Under the pieces are notes generated by a model. That model worked only from the letters and a program-made list of their open reading frames with translations, did not search any database and was not told where the DNA came from. Position numbers and translations under genes: made by a program. Below are positions 22,681 through 33,734 of a stretch of 64,000 nt of DNA, piece by piece. This stretch comes from Anastatus disparis (lineage: Eukaryota > Arthropoda > Insecta > Hymenoptera > Eupelmidae): the NCBI GenBank assembly GCA_017163975.1, contig JAFFSR010000004.1, positions 5,146,001 to 5,210,000 on the forward strand, given 5' to 3'. The first letter of the stretch is position 1; every line of letters begins with the position of its first letter.

Positions 22681-23400
22681 GTTCATCAAACATCCTGTAG
22701 GATTATCGAAAAGGATGTCCTGCAGGATGTCATACATTTTTAGTAATAAATCAAATTTATTAAAAAATTCGGTGAAAGTTTTTAATTTATTTTATTTTTA
22801 ATAATTCCACAAGTTAATAACTTGATAATTATGTTCTTTCTAAAAGAAGGTCCAAAAATATCAAAAGAATCAGCTCTTTACAGATCGAAGAGCTTCTGCA
22901 AACAAACGTGGAATATTATAATCTTATATACCTACACCTCCGAAATTTGGGTAGAGGATCGCAAAATTAAGAAAAACGCCACCTAACAGTCAAAGACAGA
23001 ATCAATAGTCGATCCAAATATTTTTTTCAATACTTACGTTTTTAACTGTTAAATGGCGTTTTTCTTAATTTTGCGATCTCCTACCCAAATTTCGGAGGTG
23101 CAGGTATATAAGATTATTATATTCTGCGTTTATTTACAGAAGCTCTTCGATCTGCGGAGAGTTGATGCTTATGAAGTTTTTGGACCTTCCTTTAGAAAGA
23201 ACATAATTATCAAGTTATTAACTTGTGGAATTATTGAAAATAAAATAAATCAAAAACTTTCACCGATTTTTTTAAGAAATTTAATTTATTATTATAATAT
23301 ACGTCATTTTGCAGGACTTTAGCGTAAAATGCCTGCAGGATGTCCTGCAGGATATCCTATAGTATGTCCTACAGGATATCCTACAAGATCTTTTCATAAG
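22681..23400. mobile_element. Foldback element with 12-bp terminal repeats
   Basis: The left arm (about 22681-23025) and right arm (about 23050-23400) are inverse copies, sharing for instance CTCCGAAATTTGGGTAG and its complement, and TTATTAAAAAATTCGGTGAAAG and its complement. The right end consists of five 12-bp units of the type CCTGCAGGATGT / CCTACAGGATAT. The left end has fewer. An 89-codon ORF at 23053 lies wholly in the right arm and is not considered a gene. Only the right half recurs at 36208-36530. Confidence 0.75.
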
Positions 23401-23414
23401 GAGCAGCATAACTT

Positions 23415-23791
23415 TGGAGTATAATTGTCATTCAAAGGTAAAAAAATATGTATATAACACGTTCCAGCATTAATCCAATGTATAATAATCATTCAAAAAC
23501 ATAAAATTTTCATTATTTTACAATTTACTAAAAAGTACAACTTACATATTTCTAACATGACATCAATACATCATTGTCGTTAAAAAAGACGGAAAAAATC
23601 TTCGTTTTACAATCTACAATAGCATGAGTTACATGTTTCTATATGAAACATTTATAAGGCATGCTAAGCAATTATACCAACATTCAATTGTTATATTTCA
23701 ATTTCAAATGTGAAAAGATCTTATTCGGAAATATTATATTAAAAATTTTAAAGTAAATATACCAATTTAATAAGTCATACGAAGATAAAAA
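23415..23791 (+). promoter_or_regulatory. Upstream region of IR copy 1
   Basis: It matches 36555-36930 almost base for base and, more weakly, 40238-40500. Conservation across three copies marks it as part of the duplicated unit. No clear TATA-Inr pair was recognised. Confidence 0.4.
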
Positions 23792-25726
23792 ATGAATTTA
23801 ATGTCTGTTTTTAAGTTATTATTCGTGTTTATTATATTTTCTCAAGTCTTTTGTTTTAATAAAACTACTTGGATCGATAAAATAGTACAAATTTCAAAAA
23901 ATGATATGGAATTAGAGAAAGCGACAATCATGATCTCGAAAACAAATCCGTTTCCATCCGTTAGTAAATCAATAATTCAAAAAATTATAAATCAATTCCC
24001 ATCTTACATTATCGACCCGAAAGAAATGGTAGGAAAATTGTCCGAAAAAAGGGAAATTCTCAATACATTGAGCAAATGGTAGTGTTAAAATGAAAACGCA
24101 AGACATTAAATATTATGATTATTGATGCTTCTAATCCTCGTACAGCAATGAAAAAATTAAATCTGGGTTTTCTGTTAATAATGAAACTTTCAGTGCCTCC
24201 TTCAGTCACAGGACCAAGACCTCATTGTTTAATATTTAACATAAGTAGAAAATAATATTAATAAACTTGATAACAACTTCATACGTACCTTCAGGGCTTT
24301 ATGGACACGTCATTTTTTATTTATTCACATTATAGAAATCAATATTCAAACGTTGTTAACTAAATTTGGAATTCCAAGCTCCATAAAAAATGAGAGTATT
24401 TTATTACACAGATACAACCCATTTAACGATAAATATGAATTAAACTCTATTTTTGATCATCCTATTCTGTTTGAAGATAAATTGAGAAACATGTATGTAT
24501 ATACTTTAAATGTGATGTATATTGCTATTCTGCCGGAGGTTGTGACATTGAATGATACATTAGAACTGCCATGGTCTAAATTGTTTGGCCAAGAAGTTAC
24601 ATCAATGAATACTCTTTCTAAAATATTCAATTTTTCTATCAAAAGTATTAAACGTAAAGAATCACATGGGTTTGTAGGTCGATTAGATAAAAATATTGAT
24701 CTTTCTGTAAATGAATATTCAGTAACAAAACCAATTATGTTTATTATTTTAAATATATGCCGTGCCCAAGATTTGATTAATACTGTGGCTATAATTAGAC
24801 AATACGGATATTATGAAAATCCAATACCATGGAATTTTATAATGGTTGTTGGTGCAATAGCAAGCGTCTCTGCTATCATGTATTTTTTAATATGCATATT
24901 TGGTATGAAAACACCATTTTTTACTACTTTGAATTTGACCATGTTATTTTATGGAATATCAACAAATTCTGTACCCCAAAACAGAATTGAGAGAATGATA
25001 TTTCTTTATCTTATATGTATTTCTGTGATATTTTCATCAAATTTGCTTGACTACATATTTGATGTAAGTTTAAATCAACTCAAGTTTAAAAATGTCGATA
25101 CCATATCTGATATAGCAGCTCTAGGTATTAATTTTACAACAGATGAATCAACGAAACGTCTTTTAGACCTTTTTGGTTCTTTCAAAATCATTGAAAATAT
25201 AACAACTGCAATTGCAACTACAGAAAATGACTGCTATTGGAGATTATTAGACGGTGAACTTAATTTGTGTTTGACTAATCTCATAAGTGCATATAGAACT
25301 ACGCTGACACAATCGGAGCTTCAAAGTGATTGGATCTACAGCATAACCAAAACAAAGCTTTTCGACGCTTTAAAATGCCAAGAGTTCTCACAATATTCTT
25401 CATATGTTGAGAAATTCGGAAAATTAAGGAACATATTTTACGAGTCTGGTATAACGCAATATTGGTATAATGATGCTCACAGAAAAACATTTTTAATATC
25501 AGAATTCTACTCAAAGCGACCCCTGACGTATAAAAACTCACGAAAATTAACTACTAGAGTACCACTTGTTATTAATAATCAAGAAGCATTAGAAGTAATA
25601 TTAATTTATTTTATTGCATTAGGATTTCTAACGTCAATAATAATATTTATTTTCGAAATATCACCGAAAAAATTGAAGAATGTAATATTTAAAATTACAT
25701 TTCAAGTGTATTTGATATTTGCTTGA
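23792..25726 (+). pseudogene. Ionotropic receptor copy 1, disrupted
   Basis: It is the paralog of the intact gene at 36931-38844. The signal peptide and first 90 codons are open. A 1-base deletion in the A-run near 24045 (six A against seven) then shifts the frame. In the original frame a TGA follows shortly after where copy 2 has CGG (near 24090), and a further 1-base insertion lies near 24252. The rest (24353-25726, 457 codons) is uninterrupted and keeps the ligand-binding halves, pore region and last membrane helix. The original stop is changed from TAA to CAA, adding six residues. Three N-terminal lesions with a clean C-terminal half suggest recent loss. Confidence 0.85.
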
Positions 25727-26458
25727 TCTATTTAAAATATACATCAATAATAAAGTTAACATTCTTTTTTGTGTTGTGAAATTTACTGGAATATGAACTT
25801 AAGAATTTTTTATATTAAAATGATATTTTTTCGTGTTTTTTCATTGCTTGTTCATTTGTACGTATTCTGCTTTTTATGATTATATAAAATTTTATTTAAA
25901 ATTTATTGAAATAACTGAAAAATTTTGGCACAAGCTTGACACAAGCACCACTACATACATATGTAAACTAGTGGTATTCTTAACACAAACATTTTGTTTT
26001 GTTAGATGTGCATTATGTTATATGATGTTATTATAGGATAATATTAATATTTGTTAAATAAATATAAAAATGAAATTGTTTGTCTTGTATGATATTCTTG
26101 AATTTTTTTCTGAACATCTTTAATGCGTTTTTCAAATACTGTTAAAATTAGAAAGATGGACTTTCATATTGTGATTTTATTATTTAAATATTAAATTCAA
26201 CTAATATTTTGTGAACTTTATAAAAGCTCAAATACTGTACAGAATAAAATTTAGTTTCTCATATGATTAAGATAAAATGCTCTTTGTTACTTTTGACTCT
26301 TTTAGCTTGCAATGCCTGCCGTTGGTTATCATCGTAAAATATAATTTCATTATGATTTTTTCTTGAAAGATAAATGTGCCTCGAAGGATAAATGGAGTAA
26401 ATGAGAAAGATATATTTCAATTCCCTTTAATATCGTTATATTTAAAATACTTTATATG
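25727..26458. repeat. 3' flank of IR duplication, copy 1
   Basis: It aligns with 38845-39513. Copy 1 has about 85 bp (26303-26387) that copy 2 lacks, bounded by TTTTA and TAAATGG. Homology stops after AAAATACTTTATA. A 67-codon ORF beginning with GTG is shared by both copies only because of the duplication. Confidence 0.7.
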
Positions 26459-26735
26459 TCGAGCTTGGGCATTGTATTTTCAATTTTTATTCCCATTATT
26501 TCGAAATTATCTGAGTTACTGTATTCGTTATTTATTATTGATGCTTTAAGGTGGTTTCTCAGAAGGATCAATATACGGGAGTAAGCCAGGACTCGACACA
26601 AACAAAAACATCTATGTGCTGTAATATTTTAGGCAGCTCGTATTTACGTTGATTTATGCTTCAGGCGTTCCAAAATAAGATCTTGATATCGTTGTGATAA
26701 TAGTTGAGCATTTTGAATTTTAATGATATTCATTG

Positions 26736-27850
26736 TTAATTCGGTTGTGTGTCCGGTGTGTTGTCTGATTGTGAGGGATCGTCATCGGAATCAGCCTCGG
26801 TTGAATATTCTGGTGGTACGCCGCTGTTGACTGTCTCGTTGGCCTTTATTATTTTGTTTTTAATTTTAGTGAGCTTACTTCTAGTTGTTTTGCTGGTGGT
26901 TAGTATGTATACTTTTTCGATGGCTGATACCATTAGTTGTATATCTTCAACTATTTCTTTAGTTTTACTTAGGATAATTGTTTTGTCATAATTTGCTGTG
27001 AAAATGCTCAACCGTATAGTTATTTAGTGATTATAAATAAAAGTTCATAAATTTTCGCTTCTGATAAATGAACGAGGAAAGAAACGGAATATCGTGGCAA
27101 TGCTGCTGCAAGTAGAGAACGTGAATTTAAACTTTCAAGTAAGTAGTTCAAACATATATTGGTGCGTTTGAACTGTATAGTCACAGACAAAAATTTCTTT
27201 ATAAAACAAGCGACTGCGTATACGTTACGCCGTCTATATTTCACGTTAGACTTTTGACACTGACTGTAACATGCCAACTATCTTAATTTTAACGTGCTTT
27301 GCAGTAGATCATTTTTGCTCTTCAGTTCTTCATTCAATTGTCTCAGTAAAACATTTTCAGTTAAATTTGCTCTATAATCAGGATCATCATCATCGAGAGT
27401 TGTTTTGTTATGAGAACTATTTTTAGTCAAATTAATTTCTACTTCATGTCAAAGCTTTTCTTGTACTCTTATTATTTCATTTTGTTTAATATCAGCAATA
27501 AGAATTCTGTCTTGTTTATCCAACGTAATACTAACCAATTTAGAGGTTAGGTTTTGATGACAGTTGCATATTATAAAAATGTCACTCAAAAACTTTATGT
27601 TTTTTAGTCTGTTAAAATCTCTCAAGTGAAAAATATCTTCACAAATTATACAAACAACAAAATTGGCCTTAGTTGAAGGATGGCTCTTATAAAACTTTGA
27701 CTTCGGTATCTTACGCGAATTCACATCATCCGCCATCTTGATAATATATGTTTTTATACATAAAATCATTAGAAAAGCCGCGAGCATTCGGTCTAACATT
27801 CGATTATTTAAAAATTGAGCTATTTTGTTAAATTTCTTTGAAAAAATCAT
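26736..27850 (-). pseudogene. Decayed mobile-element-like ORF (zinc-binding and coiled-coil)
   Basis: Reading the minus strand from 27735, a frame opens with MADDVNSRKIPKSKFYKSH. It has a cysteine-rich segment (CIICEDIFHLRDF, then ICNCHQ) and reaches TGA near 27448. The same frame continues with DDDDPDYRANLTENVL and LRQLNEELKSKNDLLQ, a probable coiled coil, before decaying. A second open piece (26736-27011) is acidic at its end (STEADSDDDPSQSDNTPD). A zinc finger followed by a coiled coil resembles ORF1 proteins of insect non-LTR retrotransposons. That assignment is inference, and no reverse transcriptase follows. Confidence 0.4.
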
Positions 27851-28440
27851 TGTTTATAATATTGAATATTACTCCTCAATGGGAGCTTTCAAGTTCATTC
27901 TGCAAAACTCTAGTGAAAGTTGAGATTAAATCCTTTTAATTAAAAAAAAAGTGTTCAAAAAGCTCAACCCATTCAAAAGTTATAGCAAAAAGAGCATAAT
28001 GTTGATAATTACCCCACACACGGAGTGAAAATTAACATGGAAACTTTTTTAATGAATCTCATCCCAAAAAAATTCTATTGATGATTAAAAAAAAAACCCT
28101 GAACGAAATCATAGCTGATAGCTTATACTAACATATAAAATAGGCAGTATAATTAAATAATACTTAGATAAAAAAATAGAGATGTTTGTTTAAAAAAATG
28201 TTAATACTAGCCCCGGTCTCCCCTAGTTTAAAATCTTCGCAGTATACAATATTTTTACTGAATAATAATGCAAGTATTTTAAAAATTGAAAAAAATGTTG
28301 ATCTCTATAATAAAAGTGAATAAAAGCTTAGTACCCATTATAAATGTGCTACAATAAAATTAGCATAATCTCAATGGACTCTATAAAATTACGATACATT
28401 CTTCTGTTGCAAGAACAAAAAAAAATATATTTCATTTTAT
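27851..28440. other. Intergenic, AT-rich
   Basis: No gene seen. A fragment near 27960-28010 (AAAAGTTATAGCAAAAAGAGC) faintly recalls the centre of the 16-kb foldback. Confidence 0.35.
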
Positions 28441-28443
28441 TGT

Positions 28444-28461
28444 AACGTCATTTGTGACGTT
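28444..28461. promoter_or_regulatory. Paired inverted CRE-like half sites
   Basis: AACGTCATTTGTGACGTT is a palindrome of two TGACGTT half sites 4 bp apart. It lies about 150 bp upstream of the predicted start of the secreted-peptide gene. CREB/ATF proteins bind TGACG motifs; use here is inference. Confidence 0.35.
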
Positions 28462-28580
28462 ATTTACTTAAATAAATGTCACACAATTGTGTAAACAATA
28501 TAAATCTATCAATACTAACCACGGAACATACATTATTTGCTTTTCTTTTGCATTTATTATTTTGCATTACTCTAATGGAT

Positions 28581-28617
28581 TATTAAAAAACTGTGGTTTT
28601 GAACTATCAAGTCAGTG
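28581..28617 (+). promoter_or_regulatory. TATA-Inr core promoter of the secreted-peptide gene
   Basis: TATTAAAA at 28581-28588 lies 33 bp before the A of TCAGTG (28612-28617), an arthropod initiator match. This predicts a 57-base 5' untranslated region before ATG 28671. Confidence 0.45.
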
Positions 28618-28670
28618 AAGCACTCACTTCGATACACATTGCTGAATTCAATAGTAGTGAAAAAAATATC

Positions 28671-29265
28671 ATGAAGCTTCCGATATTATCAGTCTTTCAA
28701 GTCTTATTTCTTTTTCTCACCATGCTAGTAAGTTTTAAAATATTCATTTTACTCTGTATGTTATCTTTTTTTTTATATTGTGCTCTTTCAATAAGGCGAA
28801 CTTTCAAAACTTATTTATCGGATTTTTTTCTAACTTTGGGATATTTTTTTTATAAAAAATCGTCTAAGGGTAATTGAGTGTTCCATTGCACTATAAACAG
28901 TTTTATAAAAAATTTCAAAATTTTTTTAAACAAGTTTTAGTGTTTGAAGTTCTTTTGAATAAATAGTTCTCAAAAAAATTTTATTTTAGTTTAATTATAT
29001 AACGGTAATTTTTTTTTAAACTAGCGCTTCCTGCTATGTGAACTATTCATCGCTACTTTTGATTGTTTCAAAATCATAAAAAATAAAAATAAATTTATTA
29101 AATTTATTTTTAAAGGCTTTAGGGCAATCTGTACCAAGTAGCCGTGACAAAAGACAAATAGACTATGGAAATGAACTCGAGAAACTCCTATTACGAGTAT
29201 TTGATGATATAGAAAATATAGCTTCAGCATTTGTAAATATTTCACCTAGACGACCTTCTTTCTAA
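28671..29265 (+). CDS. Two-exon gene for a 68-residue secreted peptide precursor
   Basis: Exon 1 (28671-28727) encodes MKLPILSVFQVLFLFLTML and ends at a consensus donor GTAAGT. Exon 2 (29116-29265, acceptor AAAG at 29112-29115) continues in phase with ALGQSVPSSRDKR and ends in SPRRPSF before TAA. Residues 1-22 form a typical signal peptide with likely cleavage after ALG. A KR dibasic site then precedes a 36-residue segment starting with Q, followed by an amphipathic helix-prone stretch (LEKLLLRVFDDIENI) and a second dibasic pair, RR. There are no cysteines and no amidation glycine. A promoter pair lies just upstream and AATAAA at 29380-29385 downstream. The layout suits a neuropeptide-like, antimicrobial or venom peptide, but I recognise no family. 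The intron is 388 bp. No lesion is visible. Confidence 0.6.
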
Positions 29266-29379
29266 GTAGAATATCCTAAAAGAGGAGTTTAATTTACTCA
29301 GTCATAACATGATGATAATATGAGGAATCAAGAAAAAATACAGTGTTTACAGGATCCAACAGCAGTACTAAATCCGGAA

Positions 29380-29385
29380 AATAAA
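29380..29385 (+). terminator. Poly(A) signal of secreted-peptide gene
   Basis: AATAAA lies 115 bases after the stop codon at 29263-29265, the first canonical hexamer downstream. Confidence 0.4.
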
Positions 29386-29745
29386 TTTTATACCGCATGT
29401 TACATTTTTCTTTTTAAAAACATTTAAAACAATAGCACATAATCGATATCATACTGTATGATTACACTTACTGATTGCACCAAATAATTGTTACGTAATG
29501 TAGATTTGCGTTAATATATTTTAAAATAAGTTGATATATATTTGCATCGATAATAAGTATTGTATTCTTTTATAATTAACTTCATATTTTTATTTTTAAA
29601 AAATGAGAAATTAAGATAGGAATCAACCGAGAATGTCTAACATTTTTTAATATTTATCAATATCATATTAATAAATAATTACCCTATCGCATTCAGAGAT
29701 TCTTTTCCCGATGAAAAAAGCCTGAAAAAAATTTCAGGTGTTCAT

Positions 29746-29829
29746 CGGGAATTGAACCCCCGACCACTCGGAGTCAAAGTGTAGAGACCCTATAAGGCGT
29801 GCACCTTAGCCGGTTACGCCACTGACGTT
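29746..29829 (-). repeat. tRNA-derived (SINE-like) sequence
   Basis: On the minus strand an A-box-like TGGCGTAACCGGCTAAGG is followed at the right distance by a perfect B box GGTTCAATTCC. A D-arm-like and a variable-arm-like segment lie between. The T stem is imperfect, acceptor strands do not pair, and the TGAACACC end is not a matched acceptor. This is a tRNA-derived repeat or tRNA pseudogene, not a functional tRNA. Confidence 0.55.
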
Positions 29830-29881
29830 CTAATTTCTGTTCATTAATATTACTGTTCTTTTTTCACAAATTCATTATTTT

Positions 29882-31528
29882 TGCTTTCTCATAGAGAAAG
29901 CATTGTATCGATAAAAAAAATTTTTTACTATTTTTTCATTAATTTGTACATATTTGAACTCGGTGAGTCGAAAAAAGTGGTTTTCAGAAAATGTCTGTAT
30001 GTATGTGTGTGTGTGGATGTATGAATTCAGTTAGTAAACTGTATCTCGAGAACTACTCGATGGATTTGCTTCTAATTTTGCATGGAATTTAGTTTTGTGA
30101 CTAACTCGCTGGGAAGCTATCGATAATTGGTTTTTCTGGCATAGTTTTCATTTTAAAGTTTAAAAAAAAAAAAAAAAAAAAAATTCGATTTTTCGTTTTT
30201 TGGTTTTTTTTTGTTTACTACTCGATGAATTTGCTTCAAAATTTGCATGGAATTTATTTGTGATTGCCCGGATGAAATAAATTTTTAAAAACTGATTTTC
30301 TTAGCTTAGTTTTAATTTTAGAGCATTTTGAAATTAAAAAAAAAATGTTTCTATTTATTAAGCCAATAAAATCTTAAAAACTACTCGATGGATTTACTTC
30401 AAATTTTCCATACAATTCAATTTTTTGCTGAACTGGTGCGGAAGCTATAGAGAATTGGTTTTCTTAGCGTAGTTTTTTTTTAGAATCATTTTAAGAATTT
30501 TAAAAAAATTTCGATTTTTCATTTTTTTTGTATTTTACGTAAACTACTCGAAGAATTTGTTCGAAAATTTGTATGGAACTTAATTTCGACTGCCAAAAGT
30601 ATAAAAAATTTTGTAAACTAATTTTCTTAGTGCACTTTTAATTTTAGAGCATTTTTAAAATTTTTTAAAAAATTTTTATTTTTAATTTTTTTCTATTTTA
30701 CGAAAACCATTTGATAGATTTGCTCCAAAATTTGTATGCAATTAATTCACTACAGTCTGTAGAAAACAAGCTTTGGAAAACTAATTTTCTCAGCGCAGTT
30801 TTAATTTTAGAGCACTTTGAAAATTTTCAAAAAAATTTTTATTTTTTATTTATTTTCTTTTTTGCGTTAACCATACTATAAATTTTCTCCAAAATTTTTA
30901 TACAAGTAATTCGCTATTGTCTGAAAAAAATAAGCTTTTGAAAACTAATTTTCTTAGCGTGGTTACAATTTTAGAGAATTTTAAAGATTTTAAAAAAAAT
31001 TTCGATTCTTCTTTTCTTATTTTTTTTTATTCTACGTAAAGTACTTGATAGATTTGTTCTAAAAATTGCAGGGAAATTATTTGCGACTGCCAAAAGAAGG
31101 GAAATTTTAAAAAATTGATTTTCATAGCGTAGTTTTAATTTTAGAGCATTTTTAAAATTTTGAAAAAGAAATTTTGAAAAGAAAATGTTATTTATTTAAC
31201 CAGTTAGATCTCGAAAATTACTCGATGGATTTGCTTCAAATTTTGTATACCATCTATGTTTTTGTATAACTAAGCGGGAAGCTATTGAAAATTTGTATTC
31301 ATAGTGTATTTTTTTTTATAGAGCCATTTTAAGAATTTGAAAAAATTTTCGATTTTTAATTTTTTTTTTTGTATTTTACGTAAGAACCTTGCAGCAGCAC
31401 TTTACCCCAGAATTAGATAAGAATTACATAAGTCAAGTGCAAATATATGCCCACAAGTTATATATTAAAATCACATTTGAATAAATATAAAAAAATTAAT
31501 GAAACTCAAAGAGCTCTATGAGAAAGCA
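29882..31528. mobile_element. TIR-bounded element filled with 163-bp tandem repeats
   Basis: Perfect 15-bp inverted ends, TGCTTTCTCATAGAG (29882-29896) and CTCTATGAGAAAGCA (31514-31528), enclose 1.6 kb. Most of the interior is eight degenerate direct repeats (listed separately). There is no transposase ORF. TT flanks both ends, but a target duplication that short is not decisive. Confidence 0.65.
30055..31390. repeat. Eight degenerate tandem repeats, period about 163 bp
   Basis: The landmark CGATGGATTTGCTTCAAA and its variants starts near 30058, 30222, 30386, 30549, 30711, 30873, 31048 and 31222. Each unit carries the landmark, a middle ATTTTCTTAGCGTAGTTTT-type tract and a TTTTAGAGCATTTT-type tract followed by poly(A/T). 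Spacing is steady in the first six and about 10 bp longer in the last two. Confidence 0.75.
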
Positions 31529-31582
31529 TTCCGCCAAAGCACTTGGCAGCGTTTTTTATATTTACATCAAAGCTGATAGCAA

Positions 31583-31745
31583 TAATGTATCTTTGACATA
31601 AATAAAAATATTTTTGTGATAATACTTATAAATAAGTACATGTTTATAGAAATATATAAGTTAATTTAAAAATTAGCACAAATAATAAATCATAAAAGCT
31701 AAAAAAACTGATTCAAATTTCGCACTAAATATTTTATTCCTATAT
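31583..31745 (+). repeat. Direct repeat, left copy
   Basis: It shares AATAATGTATCTTTGACA and about 150 further bases with 33735-33930. The pair brackets the element at 31917-33641. Confidence 0.55.
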
Positions 31746-32130
31746 CACAGAATTATTATATGTACTTTTAAAAAAAGATATATTTATTAATATATAATAA
31801 AACCCCAAAGCATGTATGTTGGTATATGATCTGAATTAATATTAATTTTTTTATTTTTATTGACTTCAATCATTAAAATAAATATTCATTTTCAATCAGT
31901 TCATTATATTTCTTATAAGGTTAATTTCCCCTTTGCTACTCGGTACCCTCTTACTGCTCCTATTATTTATAATATAAAAAATAACATATTAATAATATAG
32001 ATTAAAAAAAATTATTTATGATTTATTTAATTATTACCGCGCCGATTGCGTTACCCTACCGGGTAGAAAGAAGCAGCATTAATTGAAAAAAAAGAAAATT
32101 ATTCTCGGAACATCGATTTGGCCCGAAACA

Positions 32131-32270
32131 CATCGTCGGGTTGGCGGAACAAAGATACACATCGTTTTGAGTTTGAAAAAGGAGACACCTCCGTGTTAAT
32201 ATTAAATGGAGGTGTCCCATTTTTTAAACTCAAAACAATATGTATCTTTGTTCCGCTAACCCGACGACAT
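32131..32270. repeat. MITE-like hairpin, about 60-bp arms
   Basis: The left arm CATCGTCGGGTTGGCGGAAC continues through a matching tract to GGAGACACCTCC. The right arm opens with GGAGGTGTCCC and closes with GTTCCGCTAACCCGACGA. The loop is about 15 bp. This is a near-perfect small palindrome of transposon type. Confidence 0.75.
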
Positions 32271-32629
32271 GCTTTGTGTAAGCGAATATGATAAGGACGT
32301 TCTCTTGGAAATTGATTTTCTTAAAATATCAATTTAAATTATTGGATTAAGTAGATTTTTGTAAGCTCTTTCCATTGCGCTCATTTTATATATAGTATGC
32401 CATATTAATTTTTAAATAATCAGCTTCCAAAGTTGCGATGTTTAACACAGGAATACTATAGTCTGCCTCTTTCTGACTCACGTTTTGCTTAACGACTCTT
32501 TAAGTTTTCTTACAATTTTTTTAAAAAACCTTTTTTTATAATCTACACGTAATAACGATTCAATCGGTATAAAGAAAATTTATGCAAACGATACTAAATT
32601 TTGAGTTATCCATATTTGAAAGATAGAAA

Positions 32630-32821
32630 ATGCACGAATTCTATTTAATAAACATGAATTTTGCTTGTGCGTGTAGAAACGTGCTCAACTTATTGCAGCG
32701 CTGTCATAGGTTAACTTTATATAAAAGAACTACTTCTAAGTTGAGTAAAACTGCTCGCAAGAGAACGTCCTTAAGACAAGCCGCGTTTGTATTGTATGCT
32801 AAAAGTAATGAAAAGAAGTGA
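32630..32821 (+). CDS. Short basic ORF, doubtful
   Basis: An ATG-initiated frame of 63 codons contains FACACRNVLNLLQRCHRL and a basic tail (SKLSKTARKRTSLRQ), ending TGA. It shows no domain. It lies inside a likely mobile element. A donor-like AGGTAAGC follows at 32868. It may be a chance frame or a mobile-element remnant. Confidence 0.2.
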   Translation: MHEFYLINMNFACACRNVLNLLQRCHRLTLYKRTTSKLSKTARKRTSLRQAAFVLYAKSNEKK

Positions 32822-33734
32822 AATAATCAATATATTGTTCTGATTAGCATAAAAAAGTATTTATACAGGTAAGCGATCACTATTATTTGAGATTTGTTTT
32901 ATATTAAATTTATAGAATTTAAATATTTCAAGTTGAAAAAGGCGAGCAGTATAACGTTGTAAGAATACGATGCATCATGTTTTATGACTCGCAAAATTTT
33001 AAGTTGTATATGCTTCTTTGTGCATATATTTATTGATTAAATAGATTTTAATAAGTTTTTATTATATATAAATATATAAAAATAATAATAATGTAAAAAT
33101 TATTTTATAAAATTTTCATCATAACCTAACTTAAAAATTACTTATATTCTATGTGTAATTTGTATTTTATGTTATTTTATGTTTAATTTGTACGTGTAGG
33201 CTATGTATAATAAAATTTTTTATTATATTATGTCTTGATTTAATGAAACATCAGTGATTAATTCATTTATTTTAATACTTATAGAGATGTCTGAAGGAAA
33301 AATAACTAAGAAGAAAAAACATTCTCGCTATAACTATATATGGCGAGTGGTAAAGGGGGTCAAGTGGCGATTAGTAAAGGGAGGTATACTACTTTTCGAG
33401 GAGTAATAATGGGAGCTTTTGTATAACAATATATAATTAAGCTTTTGTACAACAATATATAATTAATTATAATTAATAATTAATTATTTTAAAATGTTTG
33501 AATATTGTAATTATTCAATATTTTAATGTTTACTTACAATATTCATCCATTTTTATGAAAATCGCACGTGTTAAAATATATTTTTTAGTTATTTTATACG
33601 ACACTTGACCTTAAACGAGTAGTATAGGGGGTATTGACCTTATTTAGATCAAATCTATAACAGAAATTGATTTTCAATCATTTAAATTAACAATTAACAA
33701 AGCCAATCGTAATATTAAAAGATAAATGATCTAT

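Larger units (their letters stand above)
31917..33641. mobile_element. Possible TIR element, about 1.7 kb
   Basis: The left end AAGGTTAATTTCCCCTTTGC (continuing TACTCG) and the inverse of the right end AAGGTCAATACCCCCTATAC (continuing TACTCG) agree at 21 of 26 positions. The interior holds a nested hairpin (32131-32270), AT-rich DNA and one 63-codon ORF. No transposase was recognised. Confidence 0.45.

Noticed and set aside
23053..23322. 89-codon ORF before IR copy 1
   Set aside because: It lies entirely in the right arm of a foldback; the left arm is its decayed inverse, and no protein features are visible.
25833..26036. 67-codon ORF preserved in both IR flanks (also 38972-39175)
   Set aside because: The frame begins with GTG, not ATG, has no signal or domain, and is shared only because the whole block was duplicated recently.
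29746..29829. Functional tRNA gene on the minus strand
   Set aside because: B box is perfect, but the T stem has mismatches and the acceptor strands do not pair.
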